DNA from: Lentisphaera profundi
GTDB taxonomy: Bacteria > Verrucomicrobiota > Lentisphaeria > Lentisphaerales > Lentisphaeraceae
Direction of reading: 5' to 3'
Assembly: GCF_028728065.1 (NCBI RefSeq)
Contig: NZ_CP117812.1
Span: forward strand, 372,001 to 436,000
Length of the DNA stretch: 64,000 nt
A model generated the notes under the pieces. That model made no database searches. It had not been told where the DNA came from and worked only from the letters and a program-made list of their open reading frames with translations. Within the stretch, counting starts at the first letter, position 1. Every line of letters starts with the position of its first letter. Made by a program: the position numbers and the translations under genes. This document shows positions 8,802-17,368 of this stretch, one piece after another.

Positions 8802-9068
8802 TTAGAGTACCATTTTTACGCCGTCAACTGCTGATATATCAGCTCCTACCGCACGTAGTGATTCAAGTGTTTGAATGGTGCATGAAAGAATCCATGTTTG
8901 GAAGGTGCCATTCTTGGAGAGAGAACCTTTATCAGCGTTCTTGCCGAGAGCGTGTTTTTCTGTTACAGCATCTAGATCATTTTTGATATTATTGGCATCA
9001 ACTCGACAGATGATACGAAATTGGCAATCTAAGGGGAATTCGAGTTGTTTTCCAGGGTCTTCTTGCAT
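8802..9068 (-). CDS. DUF493 (YbeD-like) small protein
   Basis: 88 residues with the YbeD/DUF493 pattern: an FPLDCQFRIICR beta strand near the N-terminus, a central WILSCTIQT strand, and the characteristic end VDGVKMVL. This is a small ACT-like regulatory fold found next to lipoate or cell-wall genes in other bacteria; its molecular role is unknown. GGAAGA precedes the ATG. Its stop abuts the start of the mur fusion, so the two are probably translated together. Confidence 0.75.
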   Translation of the reverse strand: MQEDPGKQLEFPLDCQFRIICRVDANNIKNDLDAVTEKHALGKNADKGSLSKNGTFQTWILSCTIQTLESLRAVGADISAVDGVKMVL

Positions 9069-9102
9069 GATTTGATCTTCCTAAGTTATTTCCCATCATT
9101 TT

Positions 9103-9119
9103 AACACCATAATAGTGTT
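9103..9119. promoter_or_regulatory. Near-palindrome upstream of the DUF493-mur operon
   Basis: AACACCAT and ATAGTGTT flank a single A, giving a 17-nt near-perfect inverted repeat 35-50 bases upstream of the DUF493 start. It overlaps a possible minus-strand TATTAT -10 box. It could be an operator; there is no second copy to support this. Confidence 0.25.
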
Positions 9120-9190
9120 TTATCACGGGTTACAGTAGGATAAGAAAGAGGATTTTATTCAGTAAAAGACTGAGAGTGACTAGATGGAGT

Positions 9191-9883
9191 CTAATATTTC
9201 TTGTTTTTGCTTAGTTGATGTAGCGGATGTGATTTCCATCGGCAGATTAATAAACCAAAAGAAGGGGGCGCGTCATTGCCAAAGTAGTAGTGAAGTATTT
9301 TTGTTAATCCGATTTCTTTAAAGATCTCATAATCTTCTTTTCTGCGCAGGATAGCCTTGAAATTTCTAAAGATTTGCACAATAGAAAGAGCTCGTTTATA
9401 GAATTGGATGTTGTCAATGTCAATCAAAGCGAATGAGCCATCTGTTTGAACAATAATATTTGCTAGATGTGCCGAGCGAAAGTAAATGCCTTTTTTGTGT
9501 AAGAGCTTGAAGAAGTTAAAAAAGTTTTTCAGAAGGGAATCTCTTGAATCTCTGCTAGCTTCTTTGTACGTATCATAAAAAGTTTCTCCCTCTAAATAAT
9601 TATAGACTAGGCCATATCTTTTTTCGGGAGATTTCAGTTTGAATTTTTTAATGACTTTCGCAGCAGCAATATTACATTTTTCTAGGGTTAGAGCATTATC
9701 CTGAAACTGCTTAGCTTTATTTTTCAGTCTTGAGGTACTAATGAGTTTGCGATGGCGAAAAATTTTTATGATATATTTGTTTTCGTATAAAAAAACTTTT
9801 TCGAATCCATTAGTTTCTTCAATTAATTTAGATTGTGATCTAAATTGTTGAAAATTCATTTCGCTAATTTCATTGATATTCAT
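9191..9883 (-). CDS. Lipopolysaccharide-kinase-like (WaaP/toluene-tolerance family) protein
   Basis: 230 residues with a protein-kinase-like fold of the bacterial LPS/Kdo kinase type. Seen: VFLYENKYIIKIFR (ATP-binding Lys), GLVYNYLEGET (hinge), the loop GIYFRSAHLANIIV where an Asn follows the catalytic segment, and ALIDIDN in place of DFG. The canonical HxD aspartate is not present in that loop; a similar FRSLHLGN form is known to me from the toluene-tolerance-type subfamily, so this may be normal for it. Probable substrate is envelope glycolipid or sugar. It stands alone between the mur operon and the next genes. Confidence 0.65.
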   Translation of the reverse strand: MNINEISEMNFQQFRSQSKLIEETNGFEKVFLYENKYIIKIFRHRKLISTSRLKNKAKQFQDNALTLEKCNIAAAKVIKKFKLKSPEKRYGLVYNYLEGETFYDTYKEASRDSRDSLLKNFFNFFKLLHKKGIYFRSAHLANIIVQTDGSFALIDIDNIQFYKRALSIVQIFRNFKAILRRKEDYEIFKEIGLTKILHYYFGNDAPPSFGLLICRWKSHPLHQLSKNKKY

Positions 9884-10028
9884 TGTTGTACGTTCTTCAT
9901 TAAATCCAATCTAATTAAATTTATCAAAATTTCCAATAAAAATATTCAAAAATAATAATTTTTCTGAATTAAGTAAAATATTGAACTCTTACTTAGTCTA
10001 TGAATTATAGATATCTATTTTATGTGAT

Positions 10029-10613
10029 TTAAGGAGCGATCCAGTTAGTGGTAATATTATTTTTATTGCATGTGCCTTGAGCTCGAATATTACCTTCGGT
10101 ATTGAGGTATAGAATATCGAAATCTAAAATATGAAATTTTAGGACAGTGAAATTCTCTGAAGGCAGTTCACAGGAGCCTTGGGTGCTGAATGAGAAGGGT
10201 TTTTCTAGTACGGTCCCTGGGCTGGGGCCTGCAGCGTAGCACAATCGGCTGGACTCACGGATTTGTTTCCAATAAGCGTCACAGATTAAATCCTGATGAT
10301 GGATTTTCACAGTGCAATGAGCCTGTAGTTGCAGGCCGATTTTTGGATCGTAAAAACATAGGCTAGCAAAAGGTTTTTGCTCAAATAGTTTAATTTTTGA
10401 GCTACGTGAATCGGTAAAAATCGTCGCTTCTTTATTTTCAAAGTCACGAAGAACAAGGGTCATATTAGTGGCTTGATTAAGTTCGTTGCTAAGGGCGAGG
10501 TTCACTAAGCGCCAGGGATGTTTATAATCTTTGCCTGCACTAGTGAGTTGCGCAAAACAGAACGTACTTAAATCTAATGCTGAGCTTAGGTGGGTTTCGA
10601 TATTTTCGGGCAT
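10029..10613 (-). CDS. Pyridoxamine 5'-phosphate oxidase-like FMN-binding protein
   Basis: 194 residues of the split-barrel flavin-binding fold: MTLVLRDFENKEATIFTDSRSSKIKLFEQ matches the FMN-contacting segment of the family (TxxRSxK), followed by PFASLCFYDPKIGLQLQAHCTVKI. It is shorter than PdxH and lacks its exact substrate motifs, so it is better called a PNPOx-related protein than PdxH. It lies 6 nt downstream of rdgB on the same strand. Confidence 0.7.
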   Translation of the reverse strand: MPENIETHLSSALDLSTFCFAQLTSAGKDYKHPWRLVNLALSNELNQATNMTLVLRDFENKEATIFTDSRSSKIKLFEQKPFASLCFYDPKIGLQLQAHCTVKIHHQDLICDAYWKQIRESSRLCYAAGPSPGTVLEKPFSFSTQGSCELPSENFTVLKFHILDFDILYLNTEGNIRAQGTCNKNNITTNWIAP

Positions 10614-10619
10614 GAGCGT

Positions 10620-11213
10620 TTATTTAAGTTTATCGAAAAGACCGTCAGCAATGGCATTTGCTAAGGCATTTTTACGGTGACTCAAGGAGTTTTTAGTTTC
10701 TTCACCAAGTTCAGCAAAGCTCTGCTCATAGCCATCGGGAATAAAAAGAGGGTCGTATCCAAAGCCTTCGTCACCGGTCATATTTTCGGCGATGTGACCT
10801 TGGCATTTACCCATGCTGGAGCCGAGGAAATTTCCTTTACCATCTGCTAAAGCAATGACGCAAGCAAAGTGAGCTTTGCGCTTGTCGCAATCTTTTAATT
10901 CTCCCAAGAGCTTATGGCAGCGGTCAGTATCATTGAGTCCAGCTCCACCGTAACGAGCACTGAAAACACCAGGGCGACCATCTAGTGAATCAACGCAAAG
11001 ACCTGAGTCATCAGAGAGGACTGGCATGCCTAAAAAAGTCGAAGACTCGATGGCTTTTTTACTGGCATTGCCGACAAAAGTATCGGCATCCTCTACAACA
11101 TCGGGTATTCCTCCTACGTCAGCGGCAGATAAAACCTCAATTCCTAGTTGCTTGAGGATTGCTCTTAGTTCGACAAGTTTATGTTTATTATTTGTTGCGG
11201 CAATGATTTTCAT
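10620..11213 (-). CDS. rdgB: dITP/XTP pyrophosphatase (HAM1/RdgB family)
   Basis: Removes non-canonical purine nucleotides (dITP, XTP) by hydrolysis to the monophosphate. 197 residues, standard length. The family start IIAATNNKHKLVELRAIL, the metal and base pocket motif VLSDDSGLCVDSLDGRPGVFSARYGG, and the C-terminal GFGYDPLFIPDGYEQSFAEL and SHRKNAL are all present. It sits 7 nt after the PhoH gene in a three-gene minus-strand run (PhoH, rdgB, PNPOx-like). Confidence 0.95.
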   Translation of the reverse strand: MKIIAATNNKHKLVELRAILKQLGIEVLSAADVGGIPDVVEDADTFVGNASKKAIESSTFLGMPVLSDDSGLCVDSLDGRPGVFSARYGGAGLNDTDRCHKLLGELKDCDKRKAHFACVIALADGKGNFLGSSMGKCQGHIAENMTGDEGFGYDPLFIPDGYEQSFAELGEETKNSLSHRKNALANAIADGLFDKLK

Positions 11214-11220
11214 TATTTTC

Positions 11221-12525
11221 CTAAAGTAGATTGACGGCGGCTTCAGCTAGTTCGCTTCTTTCGCCTTTTGAAAGTTTGATGTGTGCAGCCAAGGGACTGT
11301 CGCGGAAACGACCAGCAACATAAGCTAAACCATTTGAATAGCTATCCATATAGGGATGATCAATTTGTTGGACATCACCAGTCAGGACAATTTTTGAATT
11401 TTTTCCCATGCGGGTCACGATAGTCTTGAGCTCAAGAGGAGATAAATTTTGAGCTTCATCGATGACCATGTACTGATTGGGGATACTCCGACCACGTATG
11501 TAGGTGAGCGGTTCGATATGTAATTCTTCCATATCCATTAGGTTCGAAGGTAAAATAGGTTTCGAGCTTCTTCTGTCAATAGAGCGGATCAGCTCTACTG
11601 CATCAAAAATGGGTTGCATCCATGGACGTAATTTCTCGTCGATATCACCTGGGAGATAGCCAATATCTTTTCCCATTGGCATGATAGGGCGCGAAACAAG
11701 GATTTTGTTAAAGGTGAAATCACGTAGTACTTGTCTTAAACCTGCCGCGACAGCCAGGAGGGTTTTTCCTGTGCCGGCAACGCCCTGTAAACTCACGAGT
11801 TTAATATTTTCATCAAGCAGAGCTTCGAGGACAAAAGTTTGCTCCATGTTGAGGGGGCGGAGTCCTGAGATATCTTCAGACGAAAACCTTAGAGGGATAA
11901 TTATATTGGGAGCGTGGCTAGCGACGCGGGCTAGTGCACGGGTCTTTTCTTTTCCTTCAAGTTTGAAGTTAATGAATTCGTTGGAACGCAATTTAATATC
12001 ACCTTCGTAGTTGAAGCTACCAATAGCATTAAATTCGTCGAGTTCTTCTTGGGAAATGTAGAGTGTGTGCCAGCCTTTATAATCCATAATTTCTTCAAAA
12101 CGATCTTTTTCATAGCCCTCGGCGCGAAGGTCGAGTGCATTGGCTTTTAAACGTAGGTTAAGATCTTTCGATACAATGATGATTTTTTTTTCTGGCTGAT
12201 CATCCCGCATGTTTTTACCAATGGTTAATACGCTATCACTAGCAATATTGTCCGCATTTTGGTTTTTTGATGCACGGATAAGAATTTGTAGGGTACCCTT
12301 GTTTTCTAGTTGAATGCCTTCAGTGAGAGCTCCTTTTTTACGGAGTGTATCCATTGTGCGGTTGAATTCACGGGCGTTCTTGCCCAGATCATTCATCTCT
12401 CGCTTAAACTTATCCACTTTTTCTATAACACTAAGAGGGATGATGACATGCTCTTCAGGGAAAGCGAAAATAGCATTTGAGTCATTGAGGATTACGGTAG
12501 TGTCTAGGATATAGATTTTGTTCAT
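11221..12525 (-). CDS. PIN-PhoH family ATPase
   Basis: 434 residues. The N-terminal PIN-like nuclease domain (about 1-150) has ILDTTVILND with the acidic residues. The C-terminal PhoH ATPase has Walker A GVAGTGKT (248-255), Walker B VIDEAQ (354-359) and the motif VLTGDVQQID. This architecture is the YlaK/PhoH2 type, which acts on RNA. A strong ribosome-binding site AAAGGAG lies five bases before the ATG. It leads the operon with rdgB. Confidence 0.88.
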   Translation of the reverse strand: MNKIYILDTTVILNDSNAIFAFPEEHVIIPLSVIEKVDKFKREMNDLGKNAREFNRTMDTLRKKGALTEGIQLENKGTLQILIRASKNQNADNIASDSVLTIGKNMRDDQPEKKIIIVSKDLNLRLKANALDLRAEGYEKDRFEEIMDYKGWHTLYISQEELDEFNAIGSFNYEGDIKLRSNEFINFKLEGKEKTRALARVASHAPNIIIPLRFSSEDISGLRPLNMEQTFVLEALLDENIKLVSLQGVAGTGKTLLAVAAGLRQVLRDFTFNKILVSRPIMPMGKDIGYLPGDIDEKLRPWMQPIFDAVELIRSIDRRSSKPILPSNLMDMEELHIEPLTYIRGRSIPNQYMVIDEAQNLSPLELKTIVTRMGKNSKIVLTGDVQQIDHPYMDSYSNGLAYVAGRFRDSPLAAHIKLSKGERSELAEAAVNLL

Positions 12526-12842
12526 TGCGTCTCCTTTGTCAATTTTCCAGTGATTTAAATGTAGTGAGGTAAGGGTACTAAGTGCCTTGATTTAAAATGA
12601 CCTTTCAAGTTCAGGCTTACAAATGAAATTGACTTGAGAGTGAGATAAAAAACAATTTTTCTGGTGAACAAAGATATAAGTGATAGAAGGATTTTTTTAT
12701 AAATATCATCTGTGAGTCAGAAAAAGAGGCTTAGCTCGGTATTATAAACACTACACAAGTGAATCTGCGTAATAAATGCGACTTAAGAACTTGTTCTTAG
12801 AGGACTTTTGGTATAAGATGAGAAAAAATTTGAGGGTGTATT
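12526..12842. other. Divergent intergenic region, PhoH operon and kinase
   Basis: No gene or RNA recognised in these 317 bases. It must hold the promoters of the two divergent transcripts. The visible elements are the AAAGGAG site of the PhoH gene at its left end, a perfect inverted repeat at 12784-12799, and GAGGG at 12832-12836 before the kinase start. Confidence 0.5.
12784..12799. promoter_or_regulatory. Perfect inverted repeat upstream of the Ser/Thr kinase
   Basis: TAAGAAC and GTTCTTA separated by TT, a perfect 7-bp inverted repeat about 44 nt before the kinase start. The short loop makes a dyad operator more likely than a terminator. Function is inferred only. Confidence 0.35.
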
Positions 12843-14756
12843 TTGTTATTTAAATGTGAACAGTGTGACGGCATGGTTGATTCTGCCGGTTGTGATTATG
12901 GAGAAGAAATAATTTGCGGCCATTGCGAAAATGCTATAGCAGTGCCAGCCTCCCTTTTTTCAAAGAATGCAATAATCGATGATTTTATCATTGAGAAGTT
13001 TTTAGGGAAAGGTGGGATGGGCATGGTTTATCGTGCTCACCAGATTTCATTGGATAGAACGATTGCGCTTAAAATATTAACAATCTCAGAAGACATGGGT
13101 CCAGAGGCTGTTGACGATTTTGTGAAAGAAGCCAGGAGTGCTGCTAGTTTAAATCACCCACATATTGTACAAGCGTATGCCGTAGGTAAATATGAAGATA
13201 TCTACTATTTTGGTATGGAGTACGTTGAAGGACAGACAGTAAAAGAATTGATGGACAAAGAGCCTATCCTCGATGAGGATAGCACACTTGCAATAGGACT
13301 AAATATTGCAGAAGCTTTACGGGAAGCTTGGGATCGTAAAAAAATTATTCACCGCGATATAAAACCAGATAATATTATGCTCACTGATGAGGGCGTAGTG
13401 AAACTGATGGATTTGGGCCTTTCATGCACACACAATGAAAGTGCCAATGAATCGGACACTATCACAGGCACACCACAATACATATGTCCCGAGCAAATCA
13501 TGGGGTCTGAAATGGATATCCGTGGAGATCTCTACAGTTTAGGTGCGACTATGTACCACATGATGACTGGGGAGTTCTGTTTTAATGGCAATGGCTACAA
13601 TGAGATTTTACGAGGTCATTTAGAACGTGATCCTAAGCCTTTGACAGAGTTTGGGCGGAATATTTCAGAGGGCTCTTGGTTGGTTATCAAAAAGCTTCTT
13701 GAAAAAGATCCCAATGATCGTTATCAAAATGCTCAGGAATTGATTCAAGCCTTACATGATGCACGAGCAGGGAAAACGGCAGCACCTGTGACCTTAGCCC
13801 CTCCTCAAGGTCTAAAAAAGCCTGAAGGTTTAAAGGCTCCTCAAGCGAAAGTAGAAAAAAAAGAAAATACTGAAGCTCAAGAGGAAGTCACTTTTACCCC
13901 TAAGAAAAAATCCGCAGCTTCAAAGAAAAAGTTTATTATCATGGGTGCTATCCTCGGTGCGCTTATAATAATTAGAGTAATTGTCAGCGTATCCACTCTA
14001 TCAGAGGAAGATAAACTAAAACTTCAGCAGCAGGAAATTGCCGAGATTACGGCGAAAAATAAAGAAAAACAATTAGAAAAAAAGAAAGCTGCAGATGCAA
14101 GGAAAATTGCAGAGGCTGAAAAAGCGAAAAAAGCAGCACAGGCCAAAAAAGCAGAACGAGCTAAAAAAGCTGCCGAGGCTGCAAAGAAAGCAGAACTTAC
14201 CAAAAAAGCGGAGCAGCAAGCAAAGGCTCGATCAAAACCAGTTGATTTGATCGCCCCTGGTTTTCTATGGACGTATAACTATACGAGTAGTAAGATTTCT
14301 AGCTCTTGGATGAAGACGGACTATAATGATAAATCATGGAAAAAAGGCAGTGCGCCACTTTCCTATGGAACGAATAAGCATAAGGCAAAAACGTCTTTAA
14401 CTAAATCGAGAAATGGTGTAGGTATTTTATATCTACGAAGAAAATTCATCCTCCAGAAAGTAGATAAGAACTTAGACTACCGTGTCGTACATATGATGGA
14501 TGATGGTGGAGCTGTATGGATTAATGGAAATAGACTTTTCGTGGTTAATATGGATGCCAAGCAACTAAAACCGGGTGGTTTGGCGAAAAAAGAGAATACC
14601 GATACAGAGCATAAGTTTAAAGGCTGGAAAACAATACCTCATAACAAACTGAAAGCAGGAGTTAATGTGGTAGCAGTAGAAGTACATCCTGTCGCTAAAA
14701 GTCCCGATTTATTCTTTGACTTAAGGCTTGTTCAGAGACCTAAGAAAAAGAAATAA
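12843..14756 (+). CDS. Zinc-ribbon transmembrane Ser/Thr protein kinase with C-terminal sugar-binding-like domain
   Basis: 637 residues. A start at TTG 12843 (GAGGG six bases upstream) is chosen because it keeps a four-cysteine zinc ribbon, C5-x2-C8 and C25-x2-C28; the next Met (residue 11) would cut it. Residues about 46-306 are a PknB-type kinase: glycine loop GKGGMG, Lys77, HRDIKPDN at 170-177, DLG at 190-192, GTPQYICPE. A Lys-rich linker precedes one membrane helix (about 363-384), then an Ala/Lys coiled coil (about 395-463) and a beta-sandwich domain (about 470-632) with MMDDGGAVWINGNRLF and VVAVEVHP, a pattern common in planctomycete surface proteins. The outer domain may sense a ligand and signal to the kinase. 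Confidence 0.88.
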   Translation: MLFKCEQCDGMVDSAGCDYGEEIICGHCENAIAVPASLFSKNAIIDDFIIEKFLGKGGMGMVYRAHQISLDRTIALKILTISEDMGPEAVDDFVKEARSAASLNHPHIVQAYAVGKYEDIYYFGMEYVEGQTVKELMDKEPILDEDSTLAIGLNIAEALREAWDRKKIIHRDIKPDNIMLTDEGVVKLMDLGLSCTHNESANESDTITGTPQYICPEQIMGSEMDIRGDLYSLGATMYHMMTGEFCFNGNGYNEILRGHLERDPKPLTEFGRNISEGSWLVIKKLLEKDPNDRYQNAQELIQALHDARAGKTAAPVTLAPPQGLKKPEGLKAPQAKVEKKENTEAQEEVTFTPKKKSAASKKKFIIMGAILGALIIIRVIVSVSTLSEEDKLKLQQQEIAEITAKNKEKQLEKKKAADARKIAEAEKAKKAAQAKKAERAKKAAEAAKKAELTKKAEQQAKARSKPVDLIAPGFLWTYNYTSSKISSSWMKTDYNDKSWKKGSAPLSYGTNKHKAKTSLTKSRNGVGILYLRRKFILQKVDKNLDYRVVHMMDDGGAVWINGNRLFVVNMDAKQLKPGGLAKKENTDTEHKFKGWKTIPHNKLKAGVNVVAVEVHPVAKSPDLFFDLRLVQRPKKKK

Positions 14757-14783
14757 AAAGAAGTTAGTAGAACTGTAAGAACT

Positions 14784-15851
14784 TTAAATATTCACCAATA
14801 AATTTTTCAGACTCTTGCCATATTTTTCAATTAAAGAAATAAGACAGTATTCATTATCTTTGTGAGCTTGTGATGTGAGGCCCGGGCCAAAGTTAAAGCA
14901 GGGGACTCCCATAGCACTTAACTGTGCTACATCAGTCCAAGCTTGTTTAGCTTGGACAGGGAAGTCGAGTAAGTCACAAGCTTTGCTAAAGAGTTTAGTT
15001 TCGTGTACAGAACCTGATGGGGCGTTATCTTTAATACGAATTTCTAAGCCATCGACTTTTAAATCATTGACAAAATTTAATACATAATCTTCGGCTTCTT
15101 TAGCCGTTCTCACGGGAGCATAACGGAAGTTGACATTCGCTTCCCACTTTCCGGGGATGGAGGTCCGTCCTGGAGTACAGTTTTCTTCAGTAATGGAAAG
15201 CACATCGAAAAAGTCACAGCCAAAAACTTCGTGTTTTATGGGTTCGAGTTCAGCCATGGCCGTAATGAAGGGTAGAGCTTTGTAAAATGCATTTTCACCA
15301 TTCCAAGGGCGTGCCGAATGACAGGCCATGCCAGTACTTACGACACTGGCATGTAAACTGCCACAGCAACCAATTTGAATAGTGTTATCAGTGGGTTCAC
15401 CTACGATAGCTAAATCGATACTTTTGAAAAAATCTGGATACTCGCCAATGAGGTCATAGAGGCCGTTGTCTTCCATCTTGGTGCCCTCTTCGCGTGAGTA
15501 GATGACAATACTTATGCGAGCGCGCTTGAGGATGTCTTCGTGATTATCTGCAGTGATGCGAAAGAAGGCGGCTTCTGCGGCAAGCATGTCCGAGCCCCCT
15601 GCGCCGTAAAGTTTATCGCCTTCAGTATATGGTTTGAACCATTGAGGGACCACGTCCGAGTGGCCGACCATAGTGATGTGTGGCAAGTCGATGTTTTCCT
15701 TGCCTAGTTCAATAATGAGACAATCTTTGAATTCTCTGATTTCAGGATTTGGGAAATTATCCAAAGCAAACTTCTTGATGAAGGCAGTTAATTCCTGTTC
15801 ATGGAAAGTGGGAGAAGGGATAGAAAGCATTTCAGTAAGTAATTTAATCAT
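14784..15851 (-). CDS. dapE: M20 deacylase, probable succinyl-diaminopimelate desuccinylase
   Basis: Zinc peptidase of the M20 family; the DapE role is removal of succinate from N-succinyl-LL-DAP in lysine and peptidoglycan precursor synthesis. Metal ligands visible: H64 and D66 in VGHSDVV, D88 in GAGGSDML, the Glu pair in SREEGTK (about 121-122), and a GEPTD segment. A dimerisation lid domain lies between. The substrate is inferred from the next gene, an aminotransferase suited to the preceding DapC step. Acetylornithine deacetylase is the main alternative. Confidence 0.7.
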   Translation of the reverse strand: MIKLLTEMLSIPSPTFHEQELTAFIKKFALDNFPNPEIREFKDCLIIELGKENIDLPHITMVGHSDVVPQWFKPYTEGDKLYGAGGSDMLAAEAAFFRITADNHEDILKRARISIVIYSREEGTKMEDNGLYDLIGEYPDFFKSIDLAIVGEPTDNTIQIGCCGSLHASVVSTGMACHSARPWNGENAFYKALPFITAMAELEPIKHEVFGCDFFDVLSITEENCTPGRTSIPGKWEANVNFRYAPVRTAKEAEDYVLNFVNDLKVDGLEIRIKDNAPSGSVHETKLFSKACDLLDFPVQAKQAWTDVAQLSAMGVPCFNFGPGLTSQAHKDNEYCLISLIEKYGKSLKNLLVNI

Positions 15852-15860
15852 GAGTGAACC

Positions 15861-17015
15861 TTAAATGTTGAGTGAATTAATGCGATGAGCAATTTCTTCG
15901 CATTGATCGAGAGTAGAACAATAGACCATGCGAATGAATCCTTCGCCATCTTGCCCAAAAGCCGTTCCTGGAGTGAGAACTAAATGTTGCTCGATGAATA
16001 TTTGCATGAGTTCTTCTGAAGTGTTGAACTTAGGGTGGGAAAACCAAAGATAAAAACTGGCATCTCCACCAAAGATATCGAAACCTTTTGCGTTTAATGC
16101 CTCGCGAATAATTTTCTGTTTAACTTTGTATTCTTCAGAAAATACTTTGGGGTGTTGATCATCTTCCCAGGCAGCAATGGCGGCATCTTGAATGAAGTCT
16201 GGGGTGCCCACCCCGAGCGCGGGTCGCATAAGTAAAATCTTTTTCATGAGTTCAGTATTGGGACTAAGCAGGGCCCCAGAGCGAAAGCCAGTCATGTGCG
16301 AGCGCTTAGATAAAGAACGAATACAGAGCCAATGCTGACTTTCTGGAAAGTCGAGAATGGAAGTGGGAAGTTCACCATAGAAGATATCGTTGTAGCATTC
16401 ATCTGCACAAACTAAGAAATCGTGCTTTTCGGCGAGAGCTAAGAGTTTTGCTAAGTAAGCTTTAGAAGCAATCGCACTGGTGGGATTATGAGGGGAGTTG
16501 ATCCAGAACATTTGGCATTTATGCCAATCTTCTTCGGCAATAGTGTCGAGGTCTGGGAGGAAATTTGTTTCGCGTGAAACCGGTAATTCGCGATAGGGTA
16601 TATCAAAGAGCCCTGCACTCGAGGCATAAACGGGATAAGAAAGTGACGGAGCCCATATTTCTTGGCCTTCCGACCAATCGAATAAAAGTGCTAAGTGAAA
16701 GACCGCCTCTTTTGAACCATTAGTAGAACAGATTTGTGTATTGCTGTCGAGAACGATATCATGATTTCTTTTTGCCCAATCCGCAATACTCTGGCGGAGG
16801 CTAACTTTTCCTTTGAATGATGGGTACTGAGAAATACGACGGTTTTTTAAGCTTTCTTCTAAAGCGAGGTAAGCTTCGGGGTACGTTCTTTCTACGGGAT
16901 CACCAATCGTTAAATTAATCACTTGGTGTCCTTCGTCGCGAAGTTTATTGGCCAAGTTATGATACTTGCTCAAAGAGTATTCGTTTTTGCTACTGAGGTA
17001 AGAGTTATATTTCAT
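15861..17015 (-). CDS. Class I/II aminotransferase, possible succinyl-DAP aminotransferase
   Basis: 384-residue PLP-dependent fold-type I aminotransferase. The PLP lysine is Lys237 in SLSKRSHMTGFRSG, with the preceding NSPHNPT and ADECY motifs and the C-terminal Arg in GFIRMVY. Pairing with the dapE-like gene (9 nt apart, same strand) supports a role as N-succinyldiaminopimelate aminotransferase (DapC), although aspartate/aromatic aminotransferases of this class look alike by eye. Confidence 0.75.
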   Translation of the reverse strand: MKYNSYLSSKNEYSLSKYHNLANKLRDEGHQVINLTIGDPVERTYPEAYLALEESLKNRRISQYPSFKGKVSLRQSIADWAKRNHDIVLDSNTQICSTNGSKEAVFHLALLFDWSEGQEIWAPSLSYPVYASSAGLFDIPYRELPVSRETNFLPDLDTIAEEDWHKCQMFWINSPHNPTSAIASKAYLAKLLALAEKHDFLVCADECYNDIFYGELPTSILDFPESQHWLCIRSLSKRSHMTGFRSGALLSPNTELMKKILLMRPALGVGTPDFIQDAAIAAWEDDQHPKVFSEEYKVKQKIIREALNAKGFDIFGGDASFYLWFSHPKFNTSEELMQIFIEQHLVLTPGTAFGQDGEGFIRMVYCSTLDQCEEIAHRINSLNI

Positions 17016-17150
17016 AAATTGACTATGCCTGTAAAAACTAAAATTGATTACTTCAAACTTAGAGCGAACTGTGTTTTTTCAAGAAAATTATGACTTTTTC
17101 TTTAATCTTACTGGATAAGAAAAAGAGTCGGAGTATTATCCATCCCATAA

Positions 17151-17224
17151 GGCGCGATAGCCAAGCGGTTAGGCAGTGGTCTGCAACACCATCTAGATCG
17201 GTTCGACTCCGATTCGCGCCTCCA
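17151..17224 (+). tRNA. tRNA-Cys (anticodon GCA), CCA encoded
   Basis: Complete cloverleaf: acceptor GGCGCGA (17151-17157) pairs perfectly with TCGCGCC (17214-17220); anticodon arm GTGGT-CTGCAAC-ACCAT gives GCA; T arm ATCGG-TTCGACT-CCGAT; the discriminator T and a genomically encoded CCA follow. A strong terminator lies directly after it. Confidence 0.97.
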
Positions 17225-17228
17225 CTTT

Positions 17229-17262
17229 TAAAGCCTCAGAACTTACGTTCTGAGGCTTTTTT
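17229..17262 (+). terminator. Terminator of tRNA-Cys
   Basis: Perfect 12-bp stem AAGCCTCAGAAC (17231-17242) with its complement (17247-17258), loop TTAC, then T6. Confidence 0.93.
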
Positions 17263-17302
17263 CGGTTTCATTCAATAGCTTGTGACGGTTGATTGGATCC
17301 GC

Positions 17303-17331
17303 AAAAAAATGCGAGGCCTTAGCCTCGCATT
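17303..17331 (-). terminator. Terminator of the PQQ-propeller gene
   Basis: On the minus strand, AATGCGAGGC and its complement form a 10-bp stem (17308-17317 with 17322-17331) followed by T7. It lies about 37 nt beyond the stop of the gene ending at 17369. Confidence 0.9.
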
Positions 17332-17368
17332 AATGATTTGTACTGTTAAAGCGTAGACTTATTGAAAT

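Noticed and set aside
9191-9883. Kinase-like protein as an inactive pseudokinase
   Set aside because: The loop lacks the canonical HxD Asp, but the FRSxHLxN form appears normal for this LPS-kinase-like subfamily, so loss of activity cannot be claimed.
15861-17015. Naming the aminotransferase dapL or dapC
   Set aside because: Class I aminotransferases cannot be separated reliably by eye; only the neighbour suggests DapC.
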